Both the position numbers and the translations under genes were made by a program. From assembly GCA_034440235.1 (NCBI GenBank), contig JAWXBR010000041.1:83655-147654 (forward strand): a DNA stretch of 64,000 nt. Direction: 5' to 3'. Below the pieces are notes generated by a model. That model was not told where the DNA came from and made no database searches. It saw nothing but the letters and a program-made list of their open reading frames with translations. Below are positions 17,483-24,956 of this stretch, piece by piece. Source of the stretch: JAWXBR01 sp034440235 (GTDB taxonomy: Bacteria; Bacteroidota; Ignavibacteria; Kapaibacteriales; Kapaibacteriaceae). The stretch's first letter is position 1, and each line of letters begins with the position of its first letter.

Positions 17483-18736
17483 ATGCCAGCAATCAAAATT
17501 CACCAGAGTGTTCTTTCTAATGGACTTCGAGTGGTCGTATGTCCAGACCACGGGGCCCCCGTTGTTAACGTCACCGTCATGTATCGAGTCGGCTCCCACG
17601 ACGAGGTAAGGGGCAAAACGGGGCTAGCGCACCTATTCGAACACCTTATGTTCGATAACACCTCGAATGCTTTGGTAAAGCAATACGACACGTATTGCGC
17701 AAAAGCCGGGGGCACAAACAACGCTTACACGACCTTCGATTACACAACCTATTACATCAACCTACCTGCGCATCAGGTTGAGTTGGGTTATTGGTTAGAA
17801 TCGGAACGGATGCGCGCTTTCATGATAACAGACCATGCTCTTTCTACACAACGCAGTGTGGTGGTAGAAGAAATAAAACAGAACGTCGAAAACCAACCCT
17901 ACGGTAAATGGCGTCACGCCATGGAGGAACAGGCCTTCGACCCACAGTCGGCGTACTCGTGGGAAGTATATGGTTCTGCCGATGATGTAGAAGGTGTTAC
18001 GATGGCTGATGCGAAAGGCTTTTTTGACCGGTTTTACCAGCCAGCAAACGCAGTACTATGTGTTGCGGGAGACGTCACGCCTGAACATGCCACCGAACTA
18101 GCGGAACGTCATTTCGGTGGCATAAACGCCCCGACTTCTATTACAGAACGCAACGTCTTCGACGCAGCGTGGCGAAGAATGGGAACCCACGGAATAGTGC
18201 CCGACGCAGTTCCCATGCCTGCAGTCTTTCTTGCTTTCCACGTTCCAGGATTGCTCGATGACGCATCGTATGCTGCAGAAATAGCTGCTACGATATTAGG
18301 AAGTGGTCGGAGTTCCCCCCTGTACCGATCACTTGTACAAGAGCAACAAATTGCTTCGAGCGTGGGGGCATTTGTAGATAAACGACTGCACGATTCGTTG
18401 TTAACCTTTTATGCCTATGCGTCGCGCGAAGACGTCACAGCAGACCAGCTCGTTAGCGCAATAACCTCTAGCATAGCTTCTACGACATGTACCGAGGCAG
18501 ACCGAACGAAAGCTGTAAACAAACTGCGTACTAGTCTCGCCGCAGAACTACAAAGGGTCTCGGGCGTTGCCGATAGTGTTGCATATCATACACTTTTTTA
18601 TGATGAACCCGATACAGTAAATGAGGTCCTCGACAAGTACAGCACACAGTCGCTCACACTCGTTCAGGAAATCGCCTCGGGATGTGCCGATGCTAGCCTG
18701 GGTGTGCGCGTCGACATCGTACCTGCGGTAGCCTAG
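17483..18736 (+). CDS. M16 family zinc peptidase
   Basis: A 417-residue insulinase/pitrilysin-type peptidase. The inverted zinc motif HLFEH occurs near residue 50 (GLAHLFEHLMF), and the distal glutamate is in RSVVVEEIKQN, about 75 residues later, as expected. The C-terminal half is the second, inactive, M16 domain (ILGSGRSSPLYRSL, typical substrate-binding arm). It therefore looks like an active single-chain half enzyme that would dimerise. There is no signal peptide, so it may act in the cytoplasm or be exported by another route. The last codons and the stop lie in a 33-base unit that is duplicated downstream, shared with the 3' end of the convergent aminotransferase gene. Confidence 0.92.
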   Translation: MPAIKIHQSVLSNGLRVVVCPDHGAPVVNVTVMYRVGSHDEVRGKTGLAHLFEHLMFDNTSNALVKQYDTYCAKAGGTNNAYTTFDYTTYYINLPAHQVELGYWLESERMRAFMITDHALSTQRSVVVEEIKQNVENQPYGKWRHAMEEQAFDPQSAYSWEVYGSADDVEGVTMADAKGFFDRFYQPANAVLCVAGDVTPEHATELAERHFGGINAPTSITERNVFDAAWRRMGTHGIVPDAVPMPAVFLAFHVPGLLDDASYAAEIAATILGSGRSSPLYRSLVQEQQIASSVGAFVDKRLHDSLLTFYAYASREDVTADQLVSAITSSIASTTCTEADRTKAVNKLRTSLAAELQRVSGVADSVAYHTLFYDEPDTVNEVLDKYSTQSLTLVQEIASGCADASLGVRVDIVPAVA

Positions 18737-18761
18737 GTGTGTGCGTCGACATCGTACCTGC
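18694..18761. repeat. Tandem 33-base duplication spanning two convergent gene ends
   Basis: Two copies of a 33-base unit (18694-18726 and 18729-18761, period 35) differ at two positions. The first copy holds the M16 C-terminus. The second encodes the last eight residues (RYDVDAHT) of the aminotransferase on the other strand. The M16 stop lies between and within them. Confidence 0.9.
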
Positions 18762-19905
18762 ATAGTTGCTCTGCAGCTCGCTTTAATGTCTCGTCGGTCT
18801 TAGCAAAACAGAATCGCAACACCGTGTCGCTCATGTCATTAGACGTCGAATAAAATGGTGAGAGCGGAGTACTTGCAACCTTTGCATCGATGGTTAGACG
18901 TCGCGCGAAAGACAGGTCTGCTTCTCTCGTAATGTTTTCGTATCCCAGCAACTGAAAGTAGCTGCCACTACAGGGACGAATGGTCCATGCGCTGCCTTCA
19001 ACCATCGAAGCGAACAGATCGCGTTTAGCTTGAAAAAACGTGCGCAGACTTAGGTACGACGATGCATTGCTGAGCATGGCTGCAAGTGCAAACTGCGTTG
19101 GAGTGTGTACGCTGAATGACAGAAACTGATGGACCTTTCGAAATTCGGTTGTCAGCTGAGCCGAGGCTACACAAGCACCGACCTTCCATCCTGTCACGTG
19201 ATAGGTTTTGCCAAAAGACGTCACAACAAACGTCCGTTCGGCAAGCCCCCTGTGAGCGAGTAGCGAACAGTAACCCCTTCCATCGAACGTCACAAGCTCG
19301 TACACTTCGTCGCTAAGTACTACAATGCGTGTGTTTTCGCACAAGGCTGCAAGGGTGTCTATATCATCGGCAGCCCACATCGTTCCTGTTGGATTGTGCG
19401 GCGTGTTCACGATGATCATTACCGTGCGATCATTGATCAGTGAGCGTACGTTATCCCAGTCGGGAGTGTAGTAGGGTGCGCGAAGACGCGAGGGGCGAAC
19501 GACGCCCCCATTCACCAGGATTGCTGGCGCATAACTATCGTAGGCAGGTTCGAAGATGATTACTTCGTCGCCGGTGCGAACAGTTGCCGCAATTGCAGTA
19601 AACAATGCAGACGTACCGCCAGGAGTAATTGTAATCTGAGTTTCGGGGTCGACAGAAACGTCGTGAACGATGTTATACTTTTCTGCTATCGCCGCACAGA
19701 GGCTTGGTAAGCCACGCATTGGTGCGTACTGATTATGGCCACCGCGTGCTGCGGTGGCCAAGTGTTCTATCAGCTCTAATGGTGCGGGATAGTCTGGGAA
19801 TCCCTGAGCGAGATTGATTGCGCCGTGTTCGTTGGCAAGATTTGTCATCACCGTGAATATGGTGGTGCCAACGTCAGGCAGCTTCGATACAATCTTCCTC
19901 AACAT
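18733..19905 (-). CDS. PLP-dependent class I/II aminotransferase (methionine/aromatic aminotransferase-like)
   Basis: A 390-residue fold-type I aminotransferase of the YbdL/kynurenine aminotransferase branch. The N-terminus INLAQGFPDYPAP is typical of that branch. NTPHNPTGTMW carries the conserved Asn, VVLSDEVYELVTFDG carries the Asp that binds the pyridine nitrogen, and SFGKTYHVTGWKVG carries the catalytic lysine. YbdL enzymes prefer methionine, phenylalanine and histidine as amino donors. The last residues RYDVDAHT derive from the duplicated unit at 18694-18761, so the native C-terminus may have been shorter or different. The gene follows the NYN protein by 6 bases and is likely in its operon. 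Confidence 0.9.
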   Translation of the reverse strand: MLRKIVSKLPDVGTTIFTVMTNLANEHGAINLAQGFPDYPAPLELIEHLATAARGGHNQYAPMRGLPSLCAAIAEKYNIVHDVSVDPETQITITPGGTSALFTAIAATVRTGDEVIIFEPAYDSYAPAILVNGGVVRPSRLRAPYYTPDWDNVRSLINDRTVMIIVNTPHNPTGTMWAADDIDTLAALCENTRIVVLSDEVYELVTFDGRGYCSLLAHRGLAERTFVVTSFGKTYHVTGWKVGACVASAQLTTEFRKVHQFLSFSVHTPTQFALAAMLSNASSYLSLRTFFQAKRDLFASMVEGSAWTIRPCSGSYFQLLGYENITREADLSFARRLTIDAKVASTPLSPFYSTSNDMSDTVLRFCFAKTDETLKRAAEQLCRYDVDAHT

Positions 19906-19911
19906 TACTAT

Positions 19912-20940
19912 TTACGCCCCTTCTTCTTCCTCTACGTATGCCATCCAACGTACGTTCTTGGCAACAGGCTCACCTTCGGCATTATAACCGATGCTGAATT
20001 CGACAGGGTCGCCTTCTTGCAATTCAGGGAATTGCGCATTCAGCAAATCCTTATGATGGAAGAACAGATTGTTAGGTGCGTACTTTATAAAACCGTATCC
20101 ATTTTTCAAACTGAGAATGTCGCTGTCGAAACGATCCTGATTGGAGTCATCGAAGTTGGCCATCTGTCCTGTGATGGGCGCTGCTGCGCTGCTTAATGGC
20201 GGTTCTAAGAAGGATTGATGTGGGAATGCTTCGCGTACATAGCTTGGCATGATTTGGGCTGGACGATTCTGGCGCGCCTCGTTGTTAACGAAGAGGTTTT
20301 GAACGAGAGGATCGTTCTTACGTGTCCGGTTCTCAATTACTTCGTGCATCGACACAGGATAGGTTACTTCTTCTAGAAGGTCTTGTGAAGTTCGAGTGAC
20401 AATTTGTTTTCCTTCTTGATCCATAAACTCAAAGTCCCACGACAAAACCATTACGCGGGTGCCTAACGTGTTGAGTTTTCGCACAAGAGGTACATAGTCG
20501 CCATCGGCTGTGATAAGCACAACTACATCGAGTTTCTTGAGCAGACACATTTCGTATGCTTCGAGAGCCATCCAGACATCGATGCCCTTTTCTTCTCTTC
20601 TGCCACCGTTGTTGCGCACAGGCAGGTAGTGTGTAATTACGCCTTCCCACATGAGGATATCGTCGAACACGCGTTCGTAGTACAGCAGGTTTCCTCGCTG
20701 TTGTGCTTCCTGCGCAGGAATGCGTCCACGAAAGAAATGGCTATCTACGATCTGACAAAGTCGAACGTCCTCGTTCTCCATTGCCGCGACCTGATGGCGG
20801 ATGAACTCATGTAAACCGCTAATGCTTATGCGGCTATTCCGTGAGTGATTAAACGCGTAATAGTTGCTTACGTGAAGGAAGTAGTTCCCATCGTAGAACA
20901 CGCAAATACGCGTCAGCTTGGATGTGCTTTCAAGCGACAT
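19912..20940 (-). CDS. NYN domain (LabA/DUF88) protein fused to a C-terminal cold-shock-like domain
   Basis: A 342-residue protein with two recognisable parts. Residues 10-180 are a NYN (PIN-like) domain: FYDGNYF at the start carries the first acidic residue, KGIDVWMALEAYE the second, and VVLITADGDYVPLVRKL the D-x-D pair, so a metal-dependent RNase site appears intact. A variable linker follows (about 200-275). Residues 280-340 form a cold-shock domain with RNP1-like NGYGFIKY and RNP2-like LFFHHKDL. The combination suggests an RNA-binding nuclease. The target is unknown. It lies immediately upstream of the aminotransferase and downstream of 200 bases without a gene. Confidence 0.87.
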   Translation of the reverse strand: MSLESTSKLTRICVFYDGNYFLHVSNYYAFNHSRNSRISISGLHEFIRHQVAAMENEDVRLCQIVDSHFFRGRIPAQEAQQRGNLLYYERVFDDILMWEGVITHYLPVRNNGGRREEKGIDVWMALEAYEMCLLKKLDVVVLITADGDYVPLVRKLNTLGTRVMVLSWDFEFMDQEGKQIVTRTSQDLLEEVTYPVSMHEVIENRTRKNDPLVQNLFVNNEARQNRPAQIMPSYVREAFPHQSFLEPPLSSAAAPITGQMANFDDSNQDRFDSDILSLKNGYGFIKYAPNNLFFHHKDLLNAQFPELQEGDPVEFSIGYNAEGEPVAKNVRWMAYVEEEEGA

Positions 20941-21114
20941 AACAGTACATAACTAATAGTGAGACAGGAATCGCTAACGTCTACGCGACAATGAGTGTGT
21001 GCCTAAACCGAAACTCCGAGTGTGTGGATCGGATATCGGTGAGGCAAAGATGTACAAAAAAAGTAATGCGAACTATAAAAGTAGTTTCGAATCGGCTAAG
21101 ACAGGTGCCACATG

Positions 21115-21174
21115 GCGCCCGACGATTCTATTTAGCGCCAGACAAACCTATTTAGCACCCGACGATTCTAGAAG
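21115..21174. repeat. Three 20-base tandem units at the ankyrin gene 3' end
   Basis: Units begin at 21115, 21135 and 21155. Units 1 and 3 share GCRCCCGACGATTCTA; unit 2 is diverged in its middle but keeps the CTATTTA end. The third unit encodes the C-terminus SSGA of the ankyrin protein on the minus strand, and its stop codon lies at the unit junction. Confidence 0.85.
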
Positions 21175-21897
21175 TTTAATGACCGTCTTGCGACGGAACT
21201 CTTTGGCGTATGTAAGTGCCGACTTTAACGAATAGTCCACTGCAGTAAGATCGGGTTTATACTTTAACAGCACCTGCATCATTTCAGATTCACCAAGAAC
21301 AGCCAGCAACATGAGGGCTGTTCTGCCTTTTGCATCGCGCGCATTTGGATTTGCCTTACCGCGCAGTAGCTCTGAGAGAATATTCAGGTGTCGGTTGCCA
21401 CATGAAAGGATAAGGGCGTTGTTACCTGCCTTGTCTTTGGCTTCGACGTCAGCTCCACCCTCAAGTAAGATCGTTACAGGATTGGTTATCTCAATCTGGG
21501 ACGCAACTAACAAGGGCGTTCTGCCTTTGTTGTCGACGAGATTTGGTTTGGCACCGAAGGACAGTAGGAGGACCATGACGGGTTCGCGGCTATGAAAAGC
21601 GGCGGCATGAAGGGCAGTCATCCCGTTAAGGGCCTGAACATTCGGATTAGCGTTGTGCTCAAGAAGGAGCTGCACCATAACGCTATCACCAGCGATAGCA
21701 GACACCATAAGCGGTGTAAGCTCTTCGGCATCCTGCTCATTTACGTCTACTTTAGCCTTCTTCAAAAGCTTCTGCACGGCCGGTACATCGCCACTCTTAA
21801 CCGTGGTGAGGAAGTCCTGGGCTTGCAATGAAAACGCCCCAGCTAACAAGAGCAGAGGCGTAACGAAGACAATGAAAATTTTACGAGCGATGGTCAT
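21148..21897 (-). CDS. Secreted ankyrin-repeat protein
   Basis: A 249-residue protein with a signal peptide (cleavage near residue 26, FSLQAQ) and about six ankyrin repeats between residues 30 and 245. Each has the T-x-L/LxxA core, for example LTPLMVSAIAGDSVMVQLLL, MTALHAAAF, RTPLLVAS and RTALMLLA. Ankyrin repeats bind other proteins; an exported ankyrin protein would work in the periplasm. It is the last of four genes on the minus strand with gaps of 16, 10 and 6 bases (barrel, SmpA-like lipoprotein, lipoprotein, this gene), so it is probably part of one envelope operon. Its 3' end is made of a 20-base tandem repeat. Confidence 0.88.
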   Translation of the reverse strand: MTIARKIFIVFVTPLLLLAGAFSLQAQDFLTTVKSGDVPAVQKLLKKAKVDVNEQDAEELTPLMVSAIAGDSVMVQLLLEHNANPNVQALNGMTALHAAAFHSREPVMVLLLSFGAKPNLVDNKGRTPLLVASQIEITNPVTILLEGGADVEAKDKAGNNALILSCGNRHLNILSELLRGKANPNARDAKGRTALMLLAVLGESEMMQVLLKYKPDLTAVDYSLKSALTYAKEFRRKTVIKLLESSGAK

Positions 21898-21903
21898 ACG
21901 GCT

Positions 21904-22479
21904 CTAGAAACCTTGCTTCTGAATAAAGATGCCTTTGTCGACCTTTGCGAAAAACGTCTGGTAGAACACCGGATCGTTGACCGCTTCAACGTCTAGCGGT
22001 TGTCCATTATTGTCGAATGTCTTTGCCTGAAAGTTCGCACGGACCTTAGAACGCCTACCCAGTTCGCTAACGTTAAGGCTGACTTCGATCTTTCGAAACT
22101 TTGCATACCGGACTTCATCCTTCGATCTGTTCGTCCGCGATCGATTGGGCGAGGACCGAAACACACTCTCAAAAACATCCAGCCAGTAGTCGTCGTTAGA
22201 AGCAGCCTGCCTCGATTGTCCAGAAATCTGAACTTCCTTCTCAGCAGTCAGTAAGCCCAGGTCAATTACAGCGTTTTTGACAACGAAGCCATCGTCCTGT
22301 AAGACGTTTAAGCAAGCCTTCATAACTAACCTCACATCGTTCGTATCGAACTCGCGGGTCTGAAATTCACGCACCTGCAGCTGGGATTGCGGAGTAGGTG
22401 CTGTGCGCTGCTGACTTACAATTGTGCAGCCAGTAATGGATACTAAACCCATTGCAGCTACCACAAGTAGGGATCTCAT
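21904..22479 (-). CDS. Lipoprotein of unknown function
   Basis: A 191-residue protein with a lipoprotein signal: a hydrophobic stretch, then the lipobox SITGC with cysteine near residue 18. The remainder is mixed alpha/beta, with DVRLVMKACLNVLQDDGFVV resembling the start of small envelope domains that monitor paired peptides, but I do not recognise a named family. The next gene starts 6 bases later and the previous ends 10 bases before, so it belongs to the four-gene envelope operon. It is expected to be anchored in the inner leaflet of the outer membrane or in the inner membrane. Confidence 0.8.
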   Translation of the reverse strand: MRSLLVVAAMGLVSITGCTIVSQQRTAPTPQSQLQVREFQTREFDTNDVRLVMKACLNVLQDDGFVVKNAVIDLGLLTAEKEVQISGQSRQAASNDDYWLDVFESVFRSSPNRSRTNRSKDEVRYAKFRKIEVSLNVSELGRRSKVRANFQAKTFDNNGQPLDVEAVNDPVFYQTFFAKVDKGIFIQKQGF

Positions 22480-22489
22480 GTTGGAGGCC

Positions 22490-22903
22490 TTAGAATTTGC
22501 TCTGGTGATACGTAAACGAATCGACTTTCTCGTTTACAAACTTGATTACTACCGTCAGCGTGCGCTGCGACGTAGCTCTAGCGCCCGATTGATTGGAGAA
22601 GCCCCCTAGAATAAGGAACAGACCATTCTGACTTTGTGAGTATGAAGCTTCGGTGGCGATCTTGTCGTACACCCACGTCTCCTTATCGTTCTCATCTTTA
22701 GTGACAATGTTTGGAGACCCTAGTGATTCGGCAACCTGTGCTCCTGACATACCCTTCTTGATCTCACGCTGCACCTTACCCGCAGTCAGATCGCTTTCCT
22801 GACTCGAGTGAAGGTCTTTGTAGTTGTCCTGAGCAGATCTGCATCCGCCAAGAACGAGTGCACCTGCGGCAATCAATGCCACCGCTACTGATGCAATGCG
22901 CAT
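22490..22903 (-). CDS. SmpA/OmlA (BamE)-like small lipoprotein
   Basis: A 137-residue lipoprotein (lipobox LGGC, cysteine near residue 21). The body matches the SmpA/OmlA pattern: VQREIKKGMSGAQVAESLGSPN, then a W-containing beta strand (ETWVYDK) and a final strand TVVIKFVNEKVDSF. This fold is shared with BamE of the barrel assembly machine. The gene lies 16 bases after a small barrel protein gene, which fits a role in outer membrane assembly, though membership of the BAM complex cannot be claimed from sequence alone. Confidence 0.75.
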   Translation of the reverse strand: MRIASVAVALIAAGALVLGGCRSAQDNYKDLHSSQESDLTAGKVQREIKKGMSGAQVAESLGSPNIVTKDENDKETWVYDKIATEASYSQSQNGLFLILGGFSNQSGARATSQRTLTVVIKFVNEKVDSFTYHQSKF

Positions 22904-22919
22904 GTTAGACTCCAGTTAA

Positions 22920-23687
22920 TCATAGTTGAACGGCAACGCCGATCGTGAAATGAATGTTCTGCGGCTGGCTTACTTCAGCCTTAGCAGATGTGTACGAACC
23001 ATCCCCTTGAAGTTCGAATCTTGTAATCTCTAACGATGAACTCCACATGTAGCGCATACGTGTATCGATTAAGATTCGTTGCAGTGCGTTTGGAAGGCTT
23101 ACTAGATCTGCGACTTTTACACTGACGCCAGCACCTACACCGTATTGCCAAGCAATTGATGCGTCCGACTCAGATTTTTCTGCGGTACGAATCCCATTAT
23201 ACTGTGATACACTATACGTGCTGGTAAAAACCGAGGCTCCACCAACAAGCTCCACGTACGGGAAAACCCATGTCGCAAGGTTGGGCTGCAGTCGTACTGC
23301 GGCGTTGAATGGAATGTTTAATGATGTGGTAGTGTAGTCCACCGTATCGCGAAACAATATCTGTGTGAGTATTACACGTTTCGTGTCAGAGCCATGAAAC
23401 GAGAAGCCAACCTCGCCCACGAAGGCCACAGGAATCGGATCCATATAGTATCCGGCATATAGATTAAACCCTATACCAGAATTATTCAAGTTGAGCTCCC
23501 TCATGCTGTCGGCAAGAGCGCCCTGCGGGTTGTTCACCATAAGACCGATACCCGCCACTGCGTTCAACGGCTGCTTCTTGATCCGCTCAATCAACTCCTC
23601 GTCCACATTACCTATTTGAGCACTTGCTATAAGAGCACTCGTTACAAAAACAGCAAGAGAAAATATCCAACGGCTCATGTGTCTCAT
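22920..23687 (-). CDS. Outer-membrane beta-barrel protein (small OmpA/OmpW-like barrel)
   Basis: About 255 residues from the ATG at 23687. An upstream extension to 23762 exists but would put 25 charged and polar residues before the signal peptide, so it is rejected. The signal peptide is SRWIFSLAVFVTSALIASAQ. The body has alternating strands typical of an 8-10 stranded barrel, such as GFNLYAGYYMDPIPVAFVGE, LATWVFPYVELVGGASVF and WQYGVGAGVSV, and ends HFTIGVAVQL. No catalytic motif is visible. It heads the operon with the SmpA-like and second lipoprotein genes and the ankyrin gene. Confidence 0.75.
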   Translation of the reverse strand: MRHMSRWIFSLAVFVTSALIASAQIGNVDEELIERIKKQPLNAVAGIGLMVNNPQGALADSMRELNLNNSGIGFNLYAGYYMDPIPVAFVGEVGFSFHGSDTKRVILTQILFRDTVDYTTTSLNIPFNAAVRLQPNLATWVFPYVELVGGASVFTSTYSVSQYNGIRTAEKSESDASIAWQYGVGAGVSVKVADLVSLPNALQRILIDTRMRYMWSSSLEITRFELQGDGSYTSAKAEVSQPQNIHFTIGVAVQL

Positions 23688-23910
23688 CTTTTGTCCATTT
23701 AGTATAGGATGACCGTACCCAACAAGACGCAACCTAACGAAGCTCACGCAATGGTGTTGCATTGCATTGATGGGCTATAGGGGATAACATGAAGGGGCTT
23801 AATCATAGAGTTTACGATTTCGTTATAGTGTCATATGTCCTGCTTTTAACGTGCAAACAAGCATACACGCCCCCCATCTTTGCGAGCGGGGTCATCCGGG
23901 GGGAACACGC

Positions 23911-24849
23911 ATGGTTACAAGACGAGAAATACTTCGAGGAATAGTCGGCACGAGTGTAATGGCGATATGTCCCATATCAACTTGGGCATGTCCTCAGGTA
24001 AACACAATGTCGGCGACCTCGAAACCAATACTAGAACACGCCCGCGACTTTAGTGCATGGGTGTGTTGGATTGGACATTCTACAGTTCTCATTCGCTTGA
24101 ATGAGAAATGGATACTTACCGATCCATTGCTGTTCAGCAATTATGGCATTCAAGCGTTTGGAATGACACTTGGGCCACGACGGATATCGAACCCTGCCCT
24201 TCACATCGAACAGATACCTAAGCCAGACCTCGTGCTGCTTTCGCATGCGCACATGGATCACATGGATCGCAAGACATTGAAGGCGCTCACAGAACTATAT
24301 CCAGGCAAACTCAATGCAATTACGGCGTCGAATACCTCGGATATAATCGACGATTTGCCATGGGGTTCGTTAAATGAAATGGACTGGGGAGAAAACAGCA
24401 CAGTAAATGGGTTGTCGATTCGGGCACTAAAGGTTAAACACAACGGTTGGCGAATGCCTGGTGAGGCATGTAGGGCGGCTGGACAACGTCGCACCGGACG
24501 TTCGTACAACGGCTACGAAATTGAAAGCGGTGGTATTCGCATTGTGTTTGGCGGAGATACTGCGTACACAACAGACTTTACAAACGTGCGTGGACCGGTC
24601 GACATTGCCATTATGCCGATTGGAGCATACGACCCATATCCAGAAACACATTGCACACCAGAAGAATCGCTGGCCATGGTCGAAATGATGAAAGCACGAT
24701 ACATGGTTCCTATTCACCACGCAACATTCTGTCAGAGTCAGGAACCGATGAGCGAACCCATGCAGCGTCTCTACAAGGCAATCAGACGCTCTAGTTCTCA
24801 ACTCGCTCTTCAGGAAGTCGGGGGTACACTAGGATTGCCGCTAGTCTAG
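23911..24849 (+). CDS. Tat-exported MBL-fold metallohydrolase (UlaG/NAPE-PLD-like)
   Basis: From the ATG at 23911 the protein has 312 residues. The N-terminus MVTRREILRGIVGTS has a twin-arginine motif before a hydrophobic run, so Tat export is likely. An upstream frame to 23851 lacks any ribosome binding site; GGGGGG lies 8 bases before 23911. The metallo-beta-lactamase fold shows WIGHSTVLIRL, the zinc motif SHAHMDHMD, FGGDTAYT with the bridging aspartate, and a late IPIHHATF histidine. This is the arrangement of UlaG-like lactonases and NAPE-phospholipase D. The substrate is unknown. It is followed by three repeats of period 29 and then rarA. Confidence 0.86.
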   Translation: MVTRREILRGIVGTSVMAICPISTWACPQVNTMSATSKPILEHARDFSAWVCWIGHSTVLIRLNEKWILTDPLLFSNYGIQAFGMTLGPRRISNPALHIEQIPKPDLVLLSHAHMDHMDRKTLKALTELYPGKLNAITASNTSDIIDDLPWGSLNEMDWGENSTVNGLSIRALKVKHNGWRMPGEACRAAGQRRTGRSYNGYEIESGGIRIVFGGDTAYTTDFTNVRGPVDIAIMPIGAYDPYPETHCTPEESLAMVEMMKARYMVPIHHATFCQSQEPMSEPMQRLYKAIRRSSSQLALQEVGGTLGLPLV

Positions 24850-24864
24850 TTGTCGGTCGCAACC

Positions 24865-24934
24865 CTCGTTCTGTAGAGTTGCTGGATACAACGCTCGTTC
24901 TGTAGAGCAGCCAGACTCTACGCTCGTTCTGTAG
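24865..24934. repeat. Three direct repeats with exact 29-base period
   Basis: CTCGTTCTGTAGAG is found at 24865 and 24894, and CTCGTTCTGTAG at 24923. The bases between cores differ more than the cores. The array lies in the 107-base gap between the MBL gene and rarA. Confidence 0.85.
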
Positions 24935-24942
24935 TAGGTTTG
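24935..24942 (+). promoter_or_regulatory. Candidate -7 element for rarA
   Basis: TAGGTTTG fits TAnnTTTG exactly and ends 14 bases before the rarA start. There is no TTTG at the expected distance upstream; the repeat array is there instead. Confidence 0.3.
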
Positions 24943-24956
24943 TTGCAGAGAGCATT

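Noticed and set aside
21086..21093. TTCGAATC resembling a tRNA T-loop
   Set aside because: The flanking bases do not pair, and no acceptor, D or anticodon arms can be drawn.
23688..23762. N-terminal extension of the small barrel protein
   Set aside because: It places a polar stretch ahead of a clean signal peptide; the ATG at 23687 is the better start.
24865..24934. CRISPR-like array of three repeats
   Set aside because: Cores are only 12-14 bases, spacers are about 15 bases, and there are no cas genes.
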